Origin: Paramecium tetraurelia | Lineage: Eukaryota; Ciliophora; Oligohymenophorea; Peniculida; Parameciidae | Assembly (NCBI RefSeq): GCF_000165425.1 | Contig: NW_001799015.1 | Location: 150,510-214,509, forward strand | Direction of reading: 5' to 3' | Length of the DNA: 64,000 nucleotides | Shown here: positions 37,501 through 49,500 of the stretch, in pieces | Layout: each line of letters begins with the position of its first letter | Position numbering within the stretch: position 1 is the stretch's first letter | Notes under the pieces: generated by a model | Told to the model about the DNA's origin: nothing | Databases searched by the model: none | What the model saw: the letters and a program-made list of their open reading frames with translations, nothing else | Translations under genes and position numbers: made by a program

Positions 37501-40500
37501 TATCAGAATTTAGTAAAGTAAATATCTCTTAGAGTAATTTCAATTTTGCACAGCTTGATTCTGTTTAATGGCAAGACATCTTAATTGATGAACTACCTAG
37601 CATTGAAACTTAGATTTAGAATTTAGGTTTGGATATTCATTTTATTTATATAAAAACAGAAGACCTATTGATGTTTAAAAATAAAGATGTAATAAAATGG
37701 TTCAATTATAAGAATTAGACAACGGCTAAAGCCAAAAACTGTTCTGAATTTATAAATCTTAATCTAAAATATATTTTGATCTCTAAAGATTAATCAAAAA
37801 TAGCTTTGTTTTATAATGATTCATTTACTTTGATTTCTAAGAGCAACTCTAAAATTAATTTCCCTGAAGGATTTTAATTTGAAAAAGCCTATTTTACAAT
37901 TAAAGATGAACTAATTATTGGATCAAAAAATGAAATAATAAAATTAAAAACAGATGTTTAAGATTAGGAAATTGTAATAACTGATAATAATAAAATAAAA
38001 TTGGATAAAATACAAATTAGTAATATGATTTAAATTGCAAGCTATGATAATTATATTATTATTATAAAAGATAAGGAAATGGTCTTCATTAAAGAGAAGG
38101 AAAATCAATATATCTTCTTTACACTCTTGATATAATGTTCGCATCCTGAATGTAGAAATAAACCATTTGATGAAAATAAGTAAGAAGAGGAGATTCCATC
38201 ACAATGTACATAAATAGAATAATTCATTAGTATTTAGATTAGTGATAATTAGAATTTCTTATTAATAGGATTTAAAATAAACATTAATTCTTAAGGGTTT
38301 TTAGTAATTGAAAAATAAAATTTAATAGAGAAACATTAGATTGATAATTAAGAACCTAACAAATAAAAATAATATATTATTACTTCTAAATATATTCAAT
38401 TGGATTTGAAATAGGAGAAAAATTTAAAATTATTTTTCGTTGATGATGATAAATATATCTTATCATTTTCTGGTAATAAAACTACCTTTATGAGATTATG
38501 GAATTATAAGGAGAAAAAGATACTGTCTTGTACTATATTTAACAGTGAAATTCTTTGTGTAACCAAAATAACAAACATATTAATAGCTACTTTGAATAAA
38601 GAATCCATAATCTAAATATGGGATCTTTAAGCATTAATCTAATAATAAAACACAAATCCAAAACCTACTATTACATGTTGCATTTTTTCAAATAATAATA
38701 ACATTATCTCTGGAAACGATGAAGGAATTATATAAATTTGGGATGGAAAAAGAGGAACCAAAATTGGAAAAGACTTATAATATCTTAAAGCATCAGTAAC
38801 CTCTTTAGTGACATATTTTGATCAATACGAAATTTTGATATCTGGGGATGAAAAAGGAAATATCGCTTTTTGGAACCTTTTCAAACATTAATTCATACAT
38901 TCTATTTTTATAATTAGTCCTATTAAATCATTGAATATGATGGAATTTAGCAAAGGCAAATTTTAATTAATCACACATAGTTAACATTATCATTATCTAC
39001 AGTTATGGGCATAAAATTATTAATCTTATTAATTATTTTGTGATCAGCAAAGTAATATCGAAATAGATCAAATGAATTTACAAAAAATAATTCAAATGTT
39101 ATAGGACAAATCAATAAGAAAATCTGCAAAAAAATTTTCTACTTCTTATGTTGGCAAGGAATGTTCTGCATTTGCAATAGGCAAATACACAAATTATTTT
39201 TATTTTGCAGAACCATAATTAAATGGATAAAAATAAGTAATTAAAATTACAATTTATCATGAAGAGTTTAAAGAACTTAAAGATTCCGATACAGTTTAAG
39301 GACAACTTATTACAAATGGAAATTTACAATTAACTTTTGAAAAGGAAGATAGCTCAGAAGTTGTATCAATAATCAAAGAGCTCAATTAATAAAAATTTTT
39401 GGTAGCAACTCAAACCTATATATTTATCATAAAATTTGAAAAATTCTATATTGAAAATAAATTTAATTACAAAGAGGTTGGAAATATTCTAGATGTTTAA
39501 ATTGATGAAGATTTATTATTTTGTTGTGGAAATAATGTTGTAATTACAAATATTAGATCTGGAAAGAATATACCTTGTTCAATAAAAGCAACAAACCAAA
39601 ATGAATAACAAATAGAAATGGTAGGAGAATAAGATCTATTTTGTACTCTACTCTATTATCGAAAGAAAAATACTTTATTTGTAGGCATGACAAATGGTAA
39701 ACTAATTGAATATGATTTATTATAGTGTAAATCTTAAGTCCATAATTGTCATACAGAATAAATAATATACTTATAAATTCATTCAAAGTAAACATAAAAT
39801 GGTTTACAGGATATCTTAGTAACTGCAGGTTAAGATTCCTTCATTAATTTTTGGCCTGTAACCATTTAAGACTTAAAATAATGGAAGCCTTTTGATTAAA
39901 TATAACTTCGATTGGAAGAATAACAAATGAAATAAGCTTTTGGTACTTTGAGTAAGAGAACTACTTTATTTGTTGTTAAAAAGTGGTTTTTATCTTGTTG
40001 CTTATTTCTAAGACCTCTTATGTTATTACAGAATTTCTGATTATCATTCAACAGGTTAATATCATTATAACAATAAGAAATAAGCCTTTTACTAGCTTAA
40101 TTTTAAATAAACTGACCCTTAACAATATTAGCTGTCTAAAACTATGGTATTATAGGAAGCAATAAAGGCTCATTACTAAGAAAATAGTATTTATAAAGCT
40201 GAATTTGTTCTTCTTGACCGTAATAGATCATAAATTATCACTGCTGATAATGACGCAAACATTCTTTTTTGGAATCTTAATGGAGAGCATTCAAATTAAA
40301 TTCAACCTTTCAAAAATATCGAAGCAACTTAAGTTTATGTTAATTTATCTAATAAATTTAATTAACTTATATGCTATTGTTATCACTCTGACTCTCACTC
40401 TCACTCTAATGAGAATTTAATTAGAATTATTCTTTTAGATGATTTAGAAAAACAAATCTCTTATAAAATAAACCTAGGTATTGGTCAACCAAAAGTAAAA

Positions 40501-40863
40501 TAAATTCAATTTTTAAGTCAAGACTTAATTTTGATTTTAACAGATAGTCTATATAACAATATAATTACATATTTATTTGGAGAAATAAACAACAAATAAG
40601 AAATTCAAGATCGATCAGGTAAATCAAATGGAACAGCAGTATTGATACTAGATTAAGGATAAACTTAAGAAAGTATCTTTTTAACTTATGGATAATTTAA
40701 TCAACTTACTTCTTACCACAAAATTAACGACAATTATGCTCCAAAATTCAGATTTGGTGAAGGTATCAAAAGGTTTTCTTGTTGTCATGCCAATATTAGT
40801 AATTCTAAGTTTATTTCTAAGCATGGAATAGATTTAAGCAAAATATTTTCATAAAAGGGTTGA
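31548..40863 (+). CDS. Giant STAND-type NACHT/WD40 protein with an apparent +1 frameshift
   Basis: One frame from ATG 31548 runs without a TGA for about 8.4 kb. The first ~1300 residues are helical, including HeLo-like hydrophobic helices (FLIGAATSFLSFSINDQFLT). A P-loop LIHGQAGSGKSTAARKIEE lies near residue 1342, and Walker B IVIIMDSYDEI near 1422, as in NACHT NTPases. A pentapeptide-like patch (NFFGANLSLSEFSKVNISQS) lies near 1980. WD40 repeats follow (SGNDEGIIQIWDGK, SGDEKGNIAFWNLF). Between about 39943 and 40040 the frame must slip by one base, possibly at AAAAA 39978-39982, to enter the last WD40 segment (IITADNDANILFWNLNGEHS) and stop at TGA 40861. No intron of suitable length was found there. 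Confidence 0.8.
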
Positions 40864-42427
40864 ATGAATATTAATGTATTTATTAAAAGACTTTTTATTT
40901 ATCATAAATTTTAACAAATAAAAATATGATCCTTTTCGGAATAATAAAGTTAATAAATGCAATTTTATTCATTCTTTTACAATATCATATAATTTTATTT
41001 TATTTTCAACATAATAATAAATTTTAAATTTTTCTCCAAAGGCCTGTTGAATCGAAAAGTTTAACAAATATATAAACAATATCTAATTCTGGCGCGATTT
41101 GATATAAGTTTGCCATTTTTAATCTAATTAACTATATGAAGGTAAGAAGGAAATAAAGTATTAAATTCAATCCTATTAATAAATTATTATTCATATAGAG
41201 ATGGTTAACGATAGCGCTATTATATTTCAACTTATTTTCGTATTCAACTTCATTATAAATAAAAAATCAATCCATCAACAAATTCTTTTCTAAGTATATA
41301 AAATAAGAGTGCAACTAATTTAATTTTATTTTTTTTCTATCATCTAGATAAATTATAGCAATCAATTTATTCATTGATCAACAATCAAAGGTATAAAGAT
41401 TATTTATTTCAATAGTAGCAGTGTTGATTTAAAGGAAATACAAAAGCAAATCTAAAATTTATGAAAACCTAAGTATTCTTTCCTATGTTATATTATCATA
41501 ATTTCTAAATATTTAGAGTGTAAGGAAATATTACAATTGGATATTTCTGTTTATCTTTCATGTAAAATGAATTATGATGAAATTATTGCAAGGATGCTAA
41601 CAAAGATTGATGAAGGAAAAATTGATTAGACGAATTAAATATAACAAATTAATTTTCTAATAAAAGGAATTCTCTTGATTTAATGAGATAATCGCCTAAA
41701 ACTAAGCAACAGTATGATAAATGATGAATCAAATTAACGAATAATATATATTAAAAAGTTGATGTTAAAATAAATTATAGTCTAACTAATAATAAGTCCA
41801 CTCTATATAAATTAAAGGTTTCTTAAAAAATTCAAATTTGCAATATAATTTAAAAAACAAGAAAATAGGACTAAAGGAATTAATTAATAAAATAAATAAA
41901 TATTAATAATTTATTACATTACTTTTATCTGTAAAAATATATATACTATAATCAAAAAAATTATTCTTTATTTATTTTATGAATTTGATTACTAAAATTT
42001 ATGTTAGTTAATAACTGCAAGAACTTATTAGCCCAATTAATATAATTTATTTAATTAAATTACTTTAAATTGTTATTAATCCATGAAATAAAAAGTAAAT
42101 GAATTTATTACTTAACTTAAATTTTTGCAAATAATGAATATTTCCATATATTGTTGCATTATAATCCAAAACAATACCAATCGAATTTATGGTATTATCC
42201 ATTCGATTTTTATCTAATATGCAATATCAGCTATGTCAATGGATCTTATAATTCCCTCATAAATTCATACATCAATTGAACTCATTAAATTTCATACATT
42301 TTTCATTTTTTCTTAAAAGACAATAAATATATGAATGAAAATTATAAATAAAACTAGGAAAATAAAATTGGTTTGAATTAATTGGTCATATAATGAAGAA
42401 GTAAAATAGGATTTGAAAAATAATTTA
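40864..42427. other. AT-rich region with decaying coding-like frame
   Basis: No intact gene is seen. From about 41465 one plus-strand frame reads as a plausible helical protein (CKEILQLDISVYL, MNYDEIIARMLTKIDEGK). It meets TGA near 41682 and continues in the same frame to another TGA near 42337. This may be the eroded 5' half of the gene starting at 42428, or unrelated remnant sequence. The stretch 40920-41430 is AT-rich with nothing recognisable. Confidence 0.35.
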
Positions 42428-44233
42428 ATGAAAAAAATAGAGGCTAAGCAGTGTTGTAAACAAGCAAGGTTTCATAAATTGTTAGATGTTGAAAGTGTAA
42501 AGGATCAAATGCTTGTTTCTTATTAATAGGATTTCCAATTATTGAAACATTTTTTCTCAAACTTTGATCCTGACTATGTCGAATACTTAAAGGACATATA
42601 CTCAACAAGTTTTGATGCAATTTACAATACACAGGAAATATTAAAAATAGTTTAGAGCAGACTTAAACACGGAGAGAAAACACTAAAATAGAGTATCAGA
42701 AAGAATTTAATTTAATTGTTATAATTAGAATAGCCAGTTCCAGCATTAGTGTTCTTTTTAAAAATTACACCAACATCATTTGAAATTCATTACAAAGAAG
42801 ATCTGTTATTAATACTTGATACAATGCTTTAGAAATTTAATTTTGATTTAAGATCTGAGATTTACAAAAGTTTGTATGATGCTCTAATAGAAACTACGGA
42901 TGAAGAAATTATATTACTTAGTATAAAGCTATTAAATTCAAAATTTGATTTTACTAATCAATTCAATTAGAAGCAATTTGATATACTAGATTAAATTCAC
43001 AGTTAGATTAGTTTAATTAACTTGCAAGAATCGAAGGATATTATAATATAATTGGTAAGGCATTTCAAAGAATTTCATGAAAAATTAAAATACAAAAGAG
43101 AAAGTCTTGATTAAGTTAAGTCAGAGAAATTTCCTTAATTTGTTTTGAAAGTAGTGCTTATGTTATTAAAAGAACAAGAAATAGTAATCCCAGAATTACT
43201 TACCTTTTTATTCTTTAAAGACACACCCGATAAGAAGAAATGTATTGCTATAAAGTCATAAGTTAAAGAAATTTAGAAAATGTTTGAAATACCAAGAATG
43301 AAAACTTGTTTGAATTTATTAAAGATTGATGACAGTATTTTTTCAAAAGGAGCAATAGGTTATGAGTAAGTTTACTCTATTTGCTAAAAAGAATATCCAA
43401 TATTTCTGAGTTTGAAATTGAATGGAGCTCTAATCCAATATATTGAATTTCTTCATTCAATGACTCATGTAAACACAGATTAATTCATATAAGTCTTTCA
43501 TAATACTGCATTTGAAGACTTCTTAACGTCAATATGGAATATTTGTGGTAAAGAAATCTAATAATTATTGTAAAATATCTTAATAGAGGATTTAGAATAT
43601 GCTAAATATGGTTCAAACATTCTAAGGATTGGCACATTTTTATATAGAATCAAATTCAAACTAGAAAAAAAGATTATAAATAACATAGAAAGAGGTGGAG
43701 ATTTAGAAGAATAATCAATAGAAAGAAGAGCAGATAGTATGAATCCACTTTTTAAAACATTTATCACCTATTTAGTATCAAAATAAATACCCTTTCCATT
43801 ATTACTCAAAACATTGAAAATGGATTACTATAACTTAAAAATTGGATATAGAATAACTGATATGAGAGAATTAGTAGTTGATCCTAAATTTAAAAGTTAT
43901 ATGAAATAATATCATGGAGTAATTTGCAATAAATAGGATCCTGATGAAAATTTAGATCATATAATTACAAGATAATATCCAATAAAAGCAAATAATAATG
44001 GAAAGAAATATGAATTGAATTGGCCAAGATTAATTAAGAAATAAGTTAAATTAATTTTTGAGAATAGAGAATTAGTACAATAATAACTAATAGAAATTCA
44101 TTAGAACTAGAATTTTATGAAGGTTTATAATGAATTAATTAAAATAAATGATAATAATAAAAAGAAAATGTAAACTAAAGAAATATTAATAGAATTGGTT
44201 GCATATATTAAATCCATTCAAAACCAATAATGA
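42428..44233 (+). CDS. Helical protein of unknown function, 601 aa, 3' end inside inverted repeat
   Basis: A single exon from ATG 42428 to TGA 44231-44233. It is entirely helical and Leu/Lys/Glu-rich (FQLLKHFFSNFDPDYVEYLK, LLLILDTMLQKFNFDLRSEI, GTFLYRIKFKLEKKIINN), like a HEAT or GAP-type helical fold, but no signature motif is visible. The start is the first in-frame ATG after a TGA, and the upstream region has protein-like sequence, so the N-terminus may be incomplete. The last 114 codons (from 43892) lie in the left inverted-repeat arm and recur as an orphan fragment at 61542-61883. The stop overlaps the convergent secreted-protein gene by 16 bp. Confidence 0.6.
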
Positions 44234-45069
44234 TTCATTATTTTATTTATTATATACATAATAGTAAATTATTATACAAAATTATATAAGTAATCAAATA
44301 GGTTATTCATACTTAGGAAACTTTATATATAATAATTATAAATTACATGGTAATCATCTAAACAGGTTTAATCTGTAGTATATGTCTATTTGATTCCTCC
44401 TTTAAATTATGGGTCTTTGATTTACACTTGAACACCACTAACTAAGATATAAATGGATTTTATTTTGAAAGGTATTTATCTAATAGATGTAGTTTGATTT
44501 CCTTAACAAACCCTCCATAATTGTCCCTAATAATTACATTCACTATAAAAATCTATACAGTGATTAATAAGTTATAATTTGATATCTCTAATTCCCCATG
44601 ATTCTAATATTAGAATGTTTAGTTTACCTATATCGTCAGCTTATAAATTATCAACTAATGAAAAGGTAATATAGTTTTATCCTTATGGTAACTAATAGAA
44701 ATACGATCTATAATCCAATAAATCTGGGTATAGATTTTAACACACATTAATTCCCTCAAAAGGTCCATGAGTAATTCTATCAATTTCTTAGCCATCTTTA
44801 TAAATAAAAACCGATTCGTAGTCCCAACTATCGAATTTAGCCAAAGTGAATGATAATTTCATTAATTTTTGTGATGGACTCCAAAATGTTTTGGTAATTC
44901 TATGTCCTCCTGTAAATGCACCAATATAATTTATTCCTTAACATTCAGTCACATAATTGCCATTAGTCCAACCATTATTAATACATTCACTTCCAGTAGG
45001 TTCTACACAACCCTTATAAATTAAAAGAGGCTCTATAAATAAGATTTTTATAAAGGAAATCATTGTCAT
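44218..45069 (-). CDS. Secreted protein, left-arm copy
   Basis: Mirror copy of the gene at 60706-61557, read on the minus strand from ATG 45067-45069 to TGA 44218-44220. Every segment compared is identical to the right copy, so both should encode the same protein. It has a short hydrophobic start (MTMISFIKILFIEPLLI), Cys-containing lumenal sequence (GCVEPTGSECINNGW) and the motif KFDSWDYESVFIYKDGQEID typical of ciliate secreted or surface proteins. A 24-nt in-phase intron (GTAAAC...ATATTAG in the gene sense) probably removes KLNILILE. The stop overlaps the stop of the convergent 601-aa gene by 16 bp. Confidence 0.75.
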
Positions 45070-45627
45070 CTCAAAAATTTATATCAACTTTTATTTATAA
45101 ATAGATCATTTTGAAAAATAAATATATATTAGATGTAAAAAATATAAAAATTTATTCCCAATATTTTATGAAACTATAAATGTAGATTCTAAAATAATAA
45201 GGTTTTGAATAATATCTATGGATTTAAATTATTTATATGATTTTATTGAATACATTCATCATTTGAAGTACATGTACTTAATTTATATAAATTTTGGATC
45301 AAATGATTTTCATTAGAAGAATAGTAGCAATATTTTACTTAAGTCTAATAAATAATGAAATTAATAGAGAATGGTTGAATATCAATTATTTAAGAATAAA
45401 TTATATTCTCTTCTAAATTAGAATATCCAAGTTTAAATTTAGATTCTAAAACTGTTAATTTATTATTATTGATAATAAAATTACTGATTTATCAAAAAAT
45501 TGATAGAACAAATTATTGAATATATATATCTATTTAAATAATAAATGTTATTATTTAGATGTTTTATTTATTATTTTAAGTTCAATGTAAACTTTTAAGG
45601 TAGCGTACTTCTTAGATTAGAAAATGA
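45070..45627. other. AT-rich spacer inside left repeat arm
   Basis: The left-arm equivalent of 60148-60705. No frame is coding-like and no motif is seen. It appears identical to the right-arm spacer, so non-coding sequence is conserved between the arms as well as the genes. Confidence 0.6.
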
Positions 45628-46172
45628 TCAAGTTGGTTGTTACTAAAACTCATCCTAAAATGATAAAACTTATTTCATATTATGGTGATGACCAAGTTGG
45701 ATTAAGATTAAGTGCATTATTTAGGCAAATAATAGCATCTACATAGTTTTTGGTCTTAATTAATGAACAGCCTTTATAATAATAGAACATATATATCAAC
45801 CTTTATTGTAATGACCAAATGGATTATTAGGATCAGATTAAATCGCTTTCTCAAAACAAATGAATGCTTCTTCATATTTTTTCAATTGTTTCAGTGCTAC
45901 TCCTTTATTATTAAATGATCCTTTTATTTATTTAAAATATTATATTGAATCTTTAAATATTAAATATCTTGAGATGTTATCTATTTATATTATTATTAAT
46001 TTAAATTAGATACTATTCATATATTAATAATCTCTGCATTAATTAACTTTTTAATGATCTTTTAATTATTATTCATCAAAGTAACAATCTTATTCTTAAC
46101 ATTCTAAATTTAAACACATTCCTATCATTTTACTATCTATTCCTATTAATTAATCATATTAATAAATTTCAT
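45628..46172 (-). pseudogene. TPR gene pseudogene, left-arm copy with internal deletions
   Basis: A truncated copy of the TPR gene at 58593-60147. A 25-bp deletion after codon 12, between two TAGATAGTA repeats still visible in the right copy, causes a frameshift and immediate TGA. A second deletion removes the end of the Cys-rich leader. A third of about 0.8 kb joins ...AAAAGGATCA to TTTAATAATAAAGG, removing introns 1-5 and most TPR units. A fourth of about 60 bp lies near the 3' end. The last TPR unit (GVALKQLKKYEEAFICFEKA) is still readable. It cannot encode a functional protein. Confidence 0.85.
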
Positions 46173-46230
46173 TACAAATTAATTCACAATTTATATTTAA
46201 TATCTTTCTCAGAAATAATCAAAAAGATAA

Positions 46231-46597
46231 TCTTAAGGTGTATATAAAAATGATTACTTTATCAACAGATAATATAGAGAATATATTTTGTTATTATTTG
46301 CTATATTATTAATAATATAGGTATAGTTAACAAATAACTTGCGTTATGAGTATAATTTAATTTCATTTTAGATGAATTAATTTAAAAGTTATCATCTGTT
46401 TTGAAATTAGTAATGAATAAGTTTGGAGGATGGAATCTTTTGTTAAAATGTTTATTATGCATTAAATGAACTGTTTTAATGGCTACACAAAAAATTCAGT
46501 TTAAAACCTAAAGATTGAGGATTTCTTTTGGTTATTAATTATTCAATTCGTTTTACTTTTTTGTAAAATTTATTAATTAATACTATATAAGAAATTT
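46231..46597. other. AT-rich spacer upstream of the giant membrane-protein gene
   Basis: This lies just inside the left repeat arm. No coding frame or repeat is recognised. It should hold the promoter of the gene starting at 46598. Confidence 0.4.
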
Positions 46598-49500
46598 ATG
46601 GGCTTTAGAGCTGTTTTAATAATTGCGACATGGTAAGAGATGAAAATATATTAGTATTTATTAAGGGATTAGCGATTGTGTTTTTGATATCATAACAAAA
46701 CCCGATACAGAATAAAGAATAATTGAATAAGACTTAGTATATTCAGGATCGAAAAATTATGGTTGGGGAGTTTGGACAAAATATGAGGCAGGATATGGGA
46801 GTCCGGAAGAATTAACTAAAACAATATCAACTATGCATGTGTTGACTGAAAAGTATTCTGAGCGAATAGTGCTGTCCTATTTCATTGAATTAGATAGGGA
46901 TAAATTAATATTTACTCACCAACTATTAATATAGCATGGAGGAATAATGCAAATTAGGGAGTTGAAGACGGATGCAGCGACAGTAAACAAGAAATGGGTC
47001 TTTTTCTATTTTTGTTATAATGAAAACTTGAAGTCTTACAGTATGTTCCTTTATGCAGAAGATGATACGTTTCATGTGGGAATGTCAACAGGGGGACCTT
47101 TTGGTGTAGATGATTTGGTGAAAGAATATTATTTAGGCCAAATCATTAATGTAAAAATTAAGAATATAAATAGTTAATAAATCCATTCGATTCATCAATA
47201 AATTACAATTTAAGTGTGTTTATCGGCTAGATTAGCGATATGGACTTAAGATATGGGATCTCCAGTTATTACGGAGATATAGACTCCTTTTTAGCTAGTA
47301 TAGGATCAACAGTTTGTGTAAAGAAGTATGAGTGTTCTGGGACAACCAAGACAATAAGTTTCGACAATCTTCTTCTCAATGATTAAAGTGCTCGTGTCTT
47401 ATCGAAATTGAAATATGAAAACCATCGTTTCCTCATAAGTGGATGGATCAAAGTGTCTCCGGTTCCTTTGTATCAACAAAGAACCTTAGCTCTATTCAGG
47501 ATAACTTTGAAGGGTAAATACGAAGACGATAGGTATTATGGGGATCGAGCTTTGTTTTGGCAATATTTGCAAAATGCAGATCAACCGGATTCATCAGGAT
47601 TGATTGTGACCACTTATCATGAGAATACCCCTTTTATCCCTTATGAAACCAATTATGATGATATAATGAGTTATTTGAGTTCATATTACAGCAAGGCAAT
47701 AACTGAATGGCATTGGTTTATATATGAAGAAGGAAGAACTGAAAATGTTTATAATATATAGAATACTATTTATTGGGGAAATGGAGGTCGCAACATAAGA
47801 ACAGATGAAAATCATTTATAAAAAACTCATTTGAGCGAGTCAACTTTATACATGACTCTGGGAGGAGATAAGTTCTATAGTTTTTTTGGTCAAATCTAAT
47901 AGTTTTAGTTCCAATATTGCCTTGTTGATGACAACGAATACTTTTTAAGTAAGGAGATTCTGATTTCATAATAGAATGTCATTACAGTTGTTAAAGTTGT
48001 TTTGGTCCAGCTGAAATTCATTGTATTACCTGTCCTGATGAAGATACTACGAATAGAGCCTACAATCCAAGTCAGAGTAGTTGTGGATGCAAAAACTCCT
48101 ATGTTGAGAATGGAGATAAGCAATGCGTTAGTAATGAATTCCGATAGCATTCTTAGAAACCCAAGAGTACTTTTAGGATATCACTATTCTTGAGGGGGAG
48201 ATAGTCAATTCGATTGCTTGTGGCTTAGGTTAGTTTTATGTTTAGTTTGGCTAAAAGTCATATTGTGCTGATTGCCCAGGAAACAGAGAGCCAGATTTTC
48301 TGAGCAGAAGGAAATTGTTTTGTGTTGATTGTCTCAATTAATAGTATCATTGGTAATCAAATCCCACATGCACATAAGACTATGAATAACTGATTACAAG
48401 TTAAACGAGTGCATATTAAAAGAAGGCCAGAATACCTATAGATTACGAGTATTTCCTTATAAATTTCAATGCTGAAATGAACAAGATAGAAATAGAACTA
48501 TGTGAAGGTTGTTTGGGAGAGACAACTGCGAAATCTAACTATATTTTGAAGTAAAAATTGGATAAAGAAATAAAAGTGGAATGCAAAACGTGTTATTTTA
48601 TTATTGATGGAGAATGTATTAATGTTAATAGCAATTGTGATTCTTGTGATTAAGATAAGTGTGTGGAATGCTCATTAGGTTATGCACTTTATTAAAATGA
48701 ATGTTATAAATGCCCAGTTCTATGTCCAAATGATTGTATGTTTGATGGATCCAAATTTGGGTGTTTGAAATGTGACCTCGGTTATTACTTAGACAAAGTA
48801 AATAATGAGTGTCTGTAATGTGGGGCCAATTGTATAATATGTGAGCCTGGAATACCTATGGATGGAACTTCTGTTGAAATGAAGTGTTTTAAATGCATTG
48901 ATGACGTGGACTACTTTATTGATGCTGATCAGATCAATTGCAAGCTGAAAACTATGCCTCATTGCATCTATCAATATCAAGAGTTCTATTTTCGACATTA
49001 ATTTTCGAATGATAGTTACCCGTTTCATCTTTAAACAAGTTGGGATTTCAATTTTTCAAAGCCTTCAGCATATAGTTACTAGAGATGTGCACTTTGTGAA
49101 AAAGGTTATATTTATAGTTTTTACGAATACGGATCGGGTGTTGACAAGTGCATGCTAAAGTCAGAAATAACAGATGCAGATATCCCACACTTTAATACTC
49201 TTGACATTGCTCCTGAACCTGAAGATGATCACTTCTAAATTATGTTGTATCATGAACAAACAATCAGTAGGGGGTATTTCTAGTATTTTGTAATGATGCT
49301 TGGAGATTATATGACAGCAACATTAGATGGGAAGTTATATAATATTCCTGTGATGACTAACATCGATAGAAAAGTCAAAAAGAGTCTGGATGTAACACCC
49401 TAAAAAGAGAAAGATCTATTACAAGAGTGTGCTACTAAAAATTGCAGGTATTGTATCAAGAATTATGTGTGGTTTATGGAATATTGTATGAGTTGCAATC

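Larger units (their letters stand above)
43892..46230. repeat. Left arm of large inverted repeat
   Basis: Reverse-complement of 58537-61883. The outer part, 43892 to about 45630, pairs with 60145-61883 at a constant coordinate sum of 105775, with no mismatch at the places compared. The inner part, about 45630-46230, matches 58537-60147 only in blocks, because about 1 kb is missing from this arm. It contains the 3' end of the 601-aa gene, one secreted-protein gene and a TPR pseudogene. No terminal repeats or transposase accompany it. Confidence 0.9.

Noticed and set aside
40386-40410. CTCACT tandem repeat as a microsatellite
   Set aside because: It encodes a His/Ser stretch (HSDSHSHSNE) within the WD40 part of the NACHT gene and is too short to call a repeat feature.
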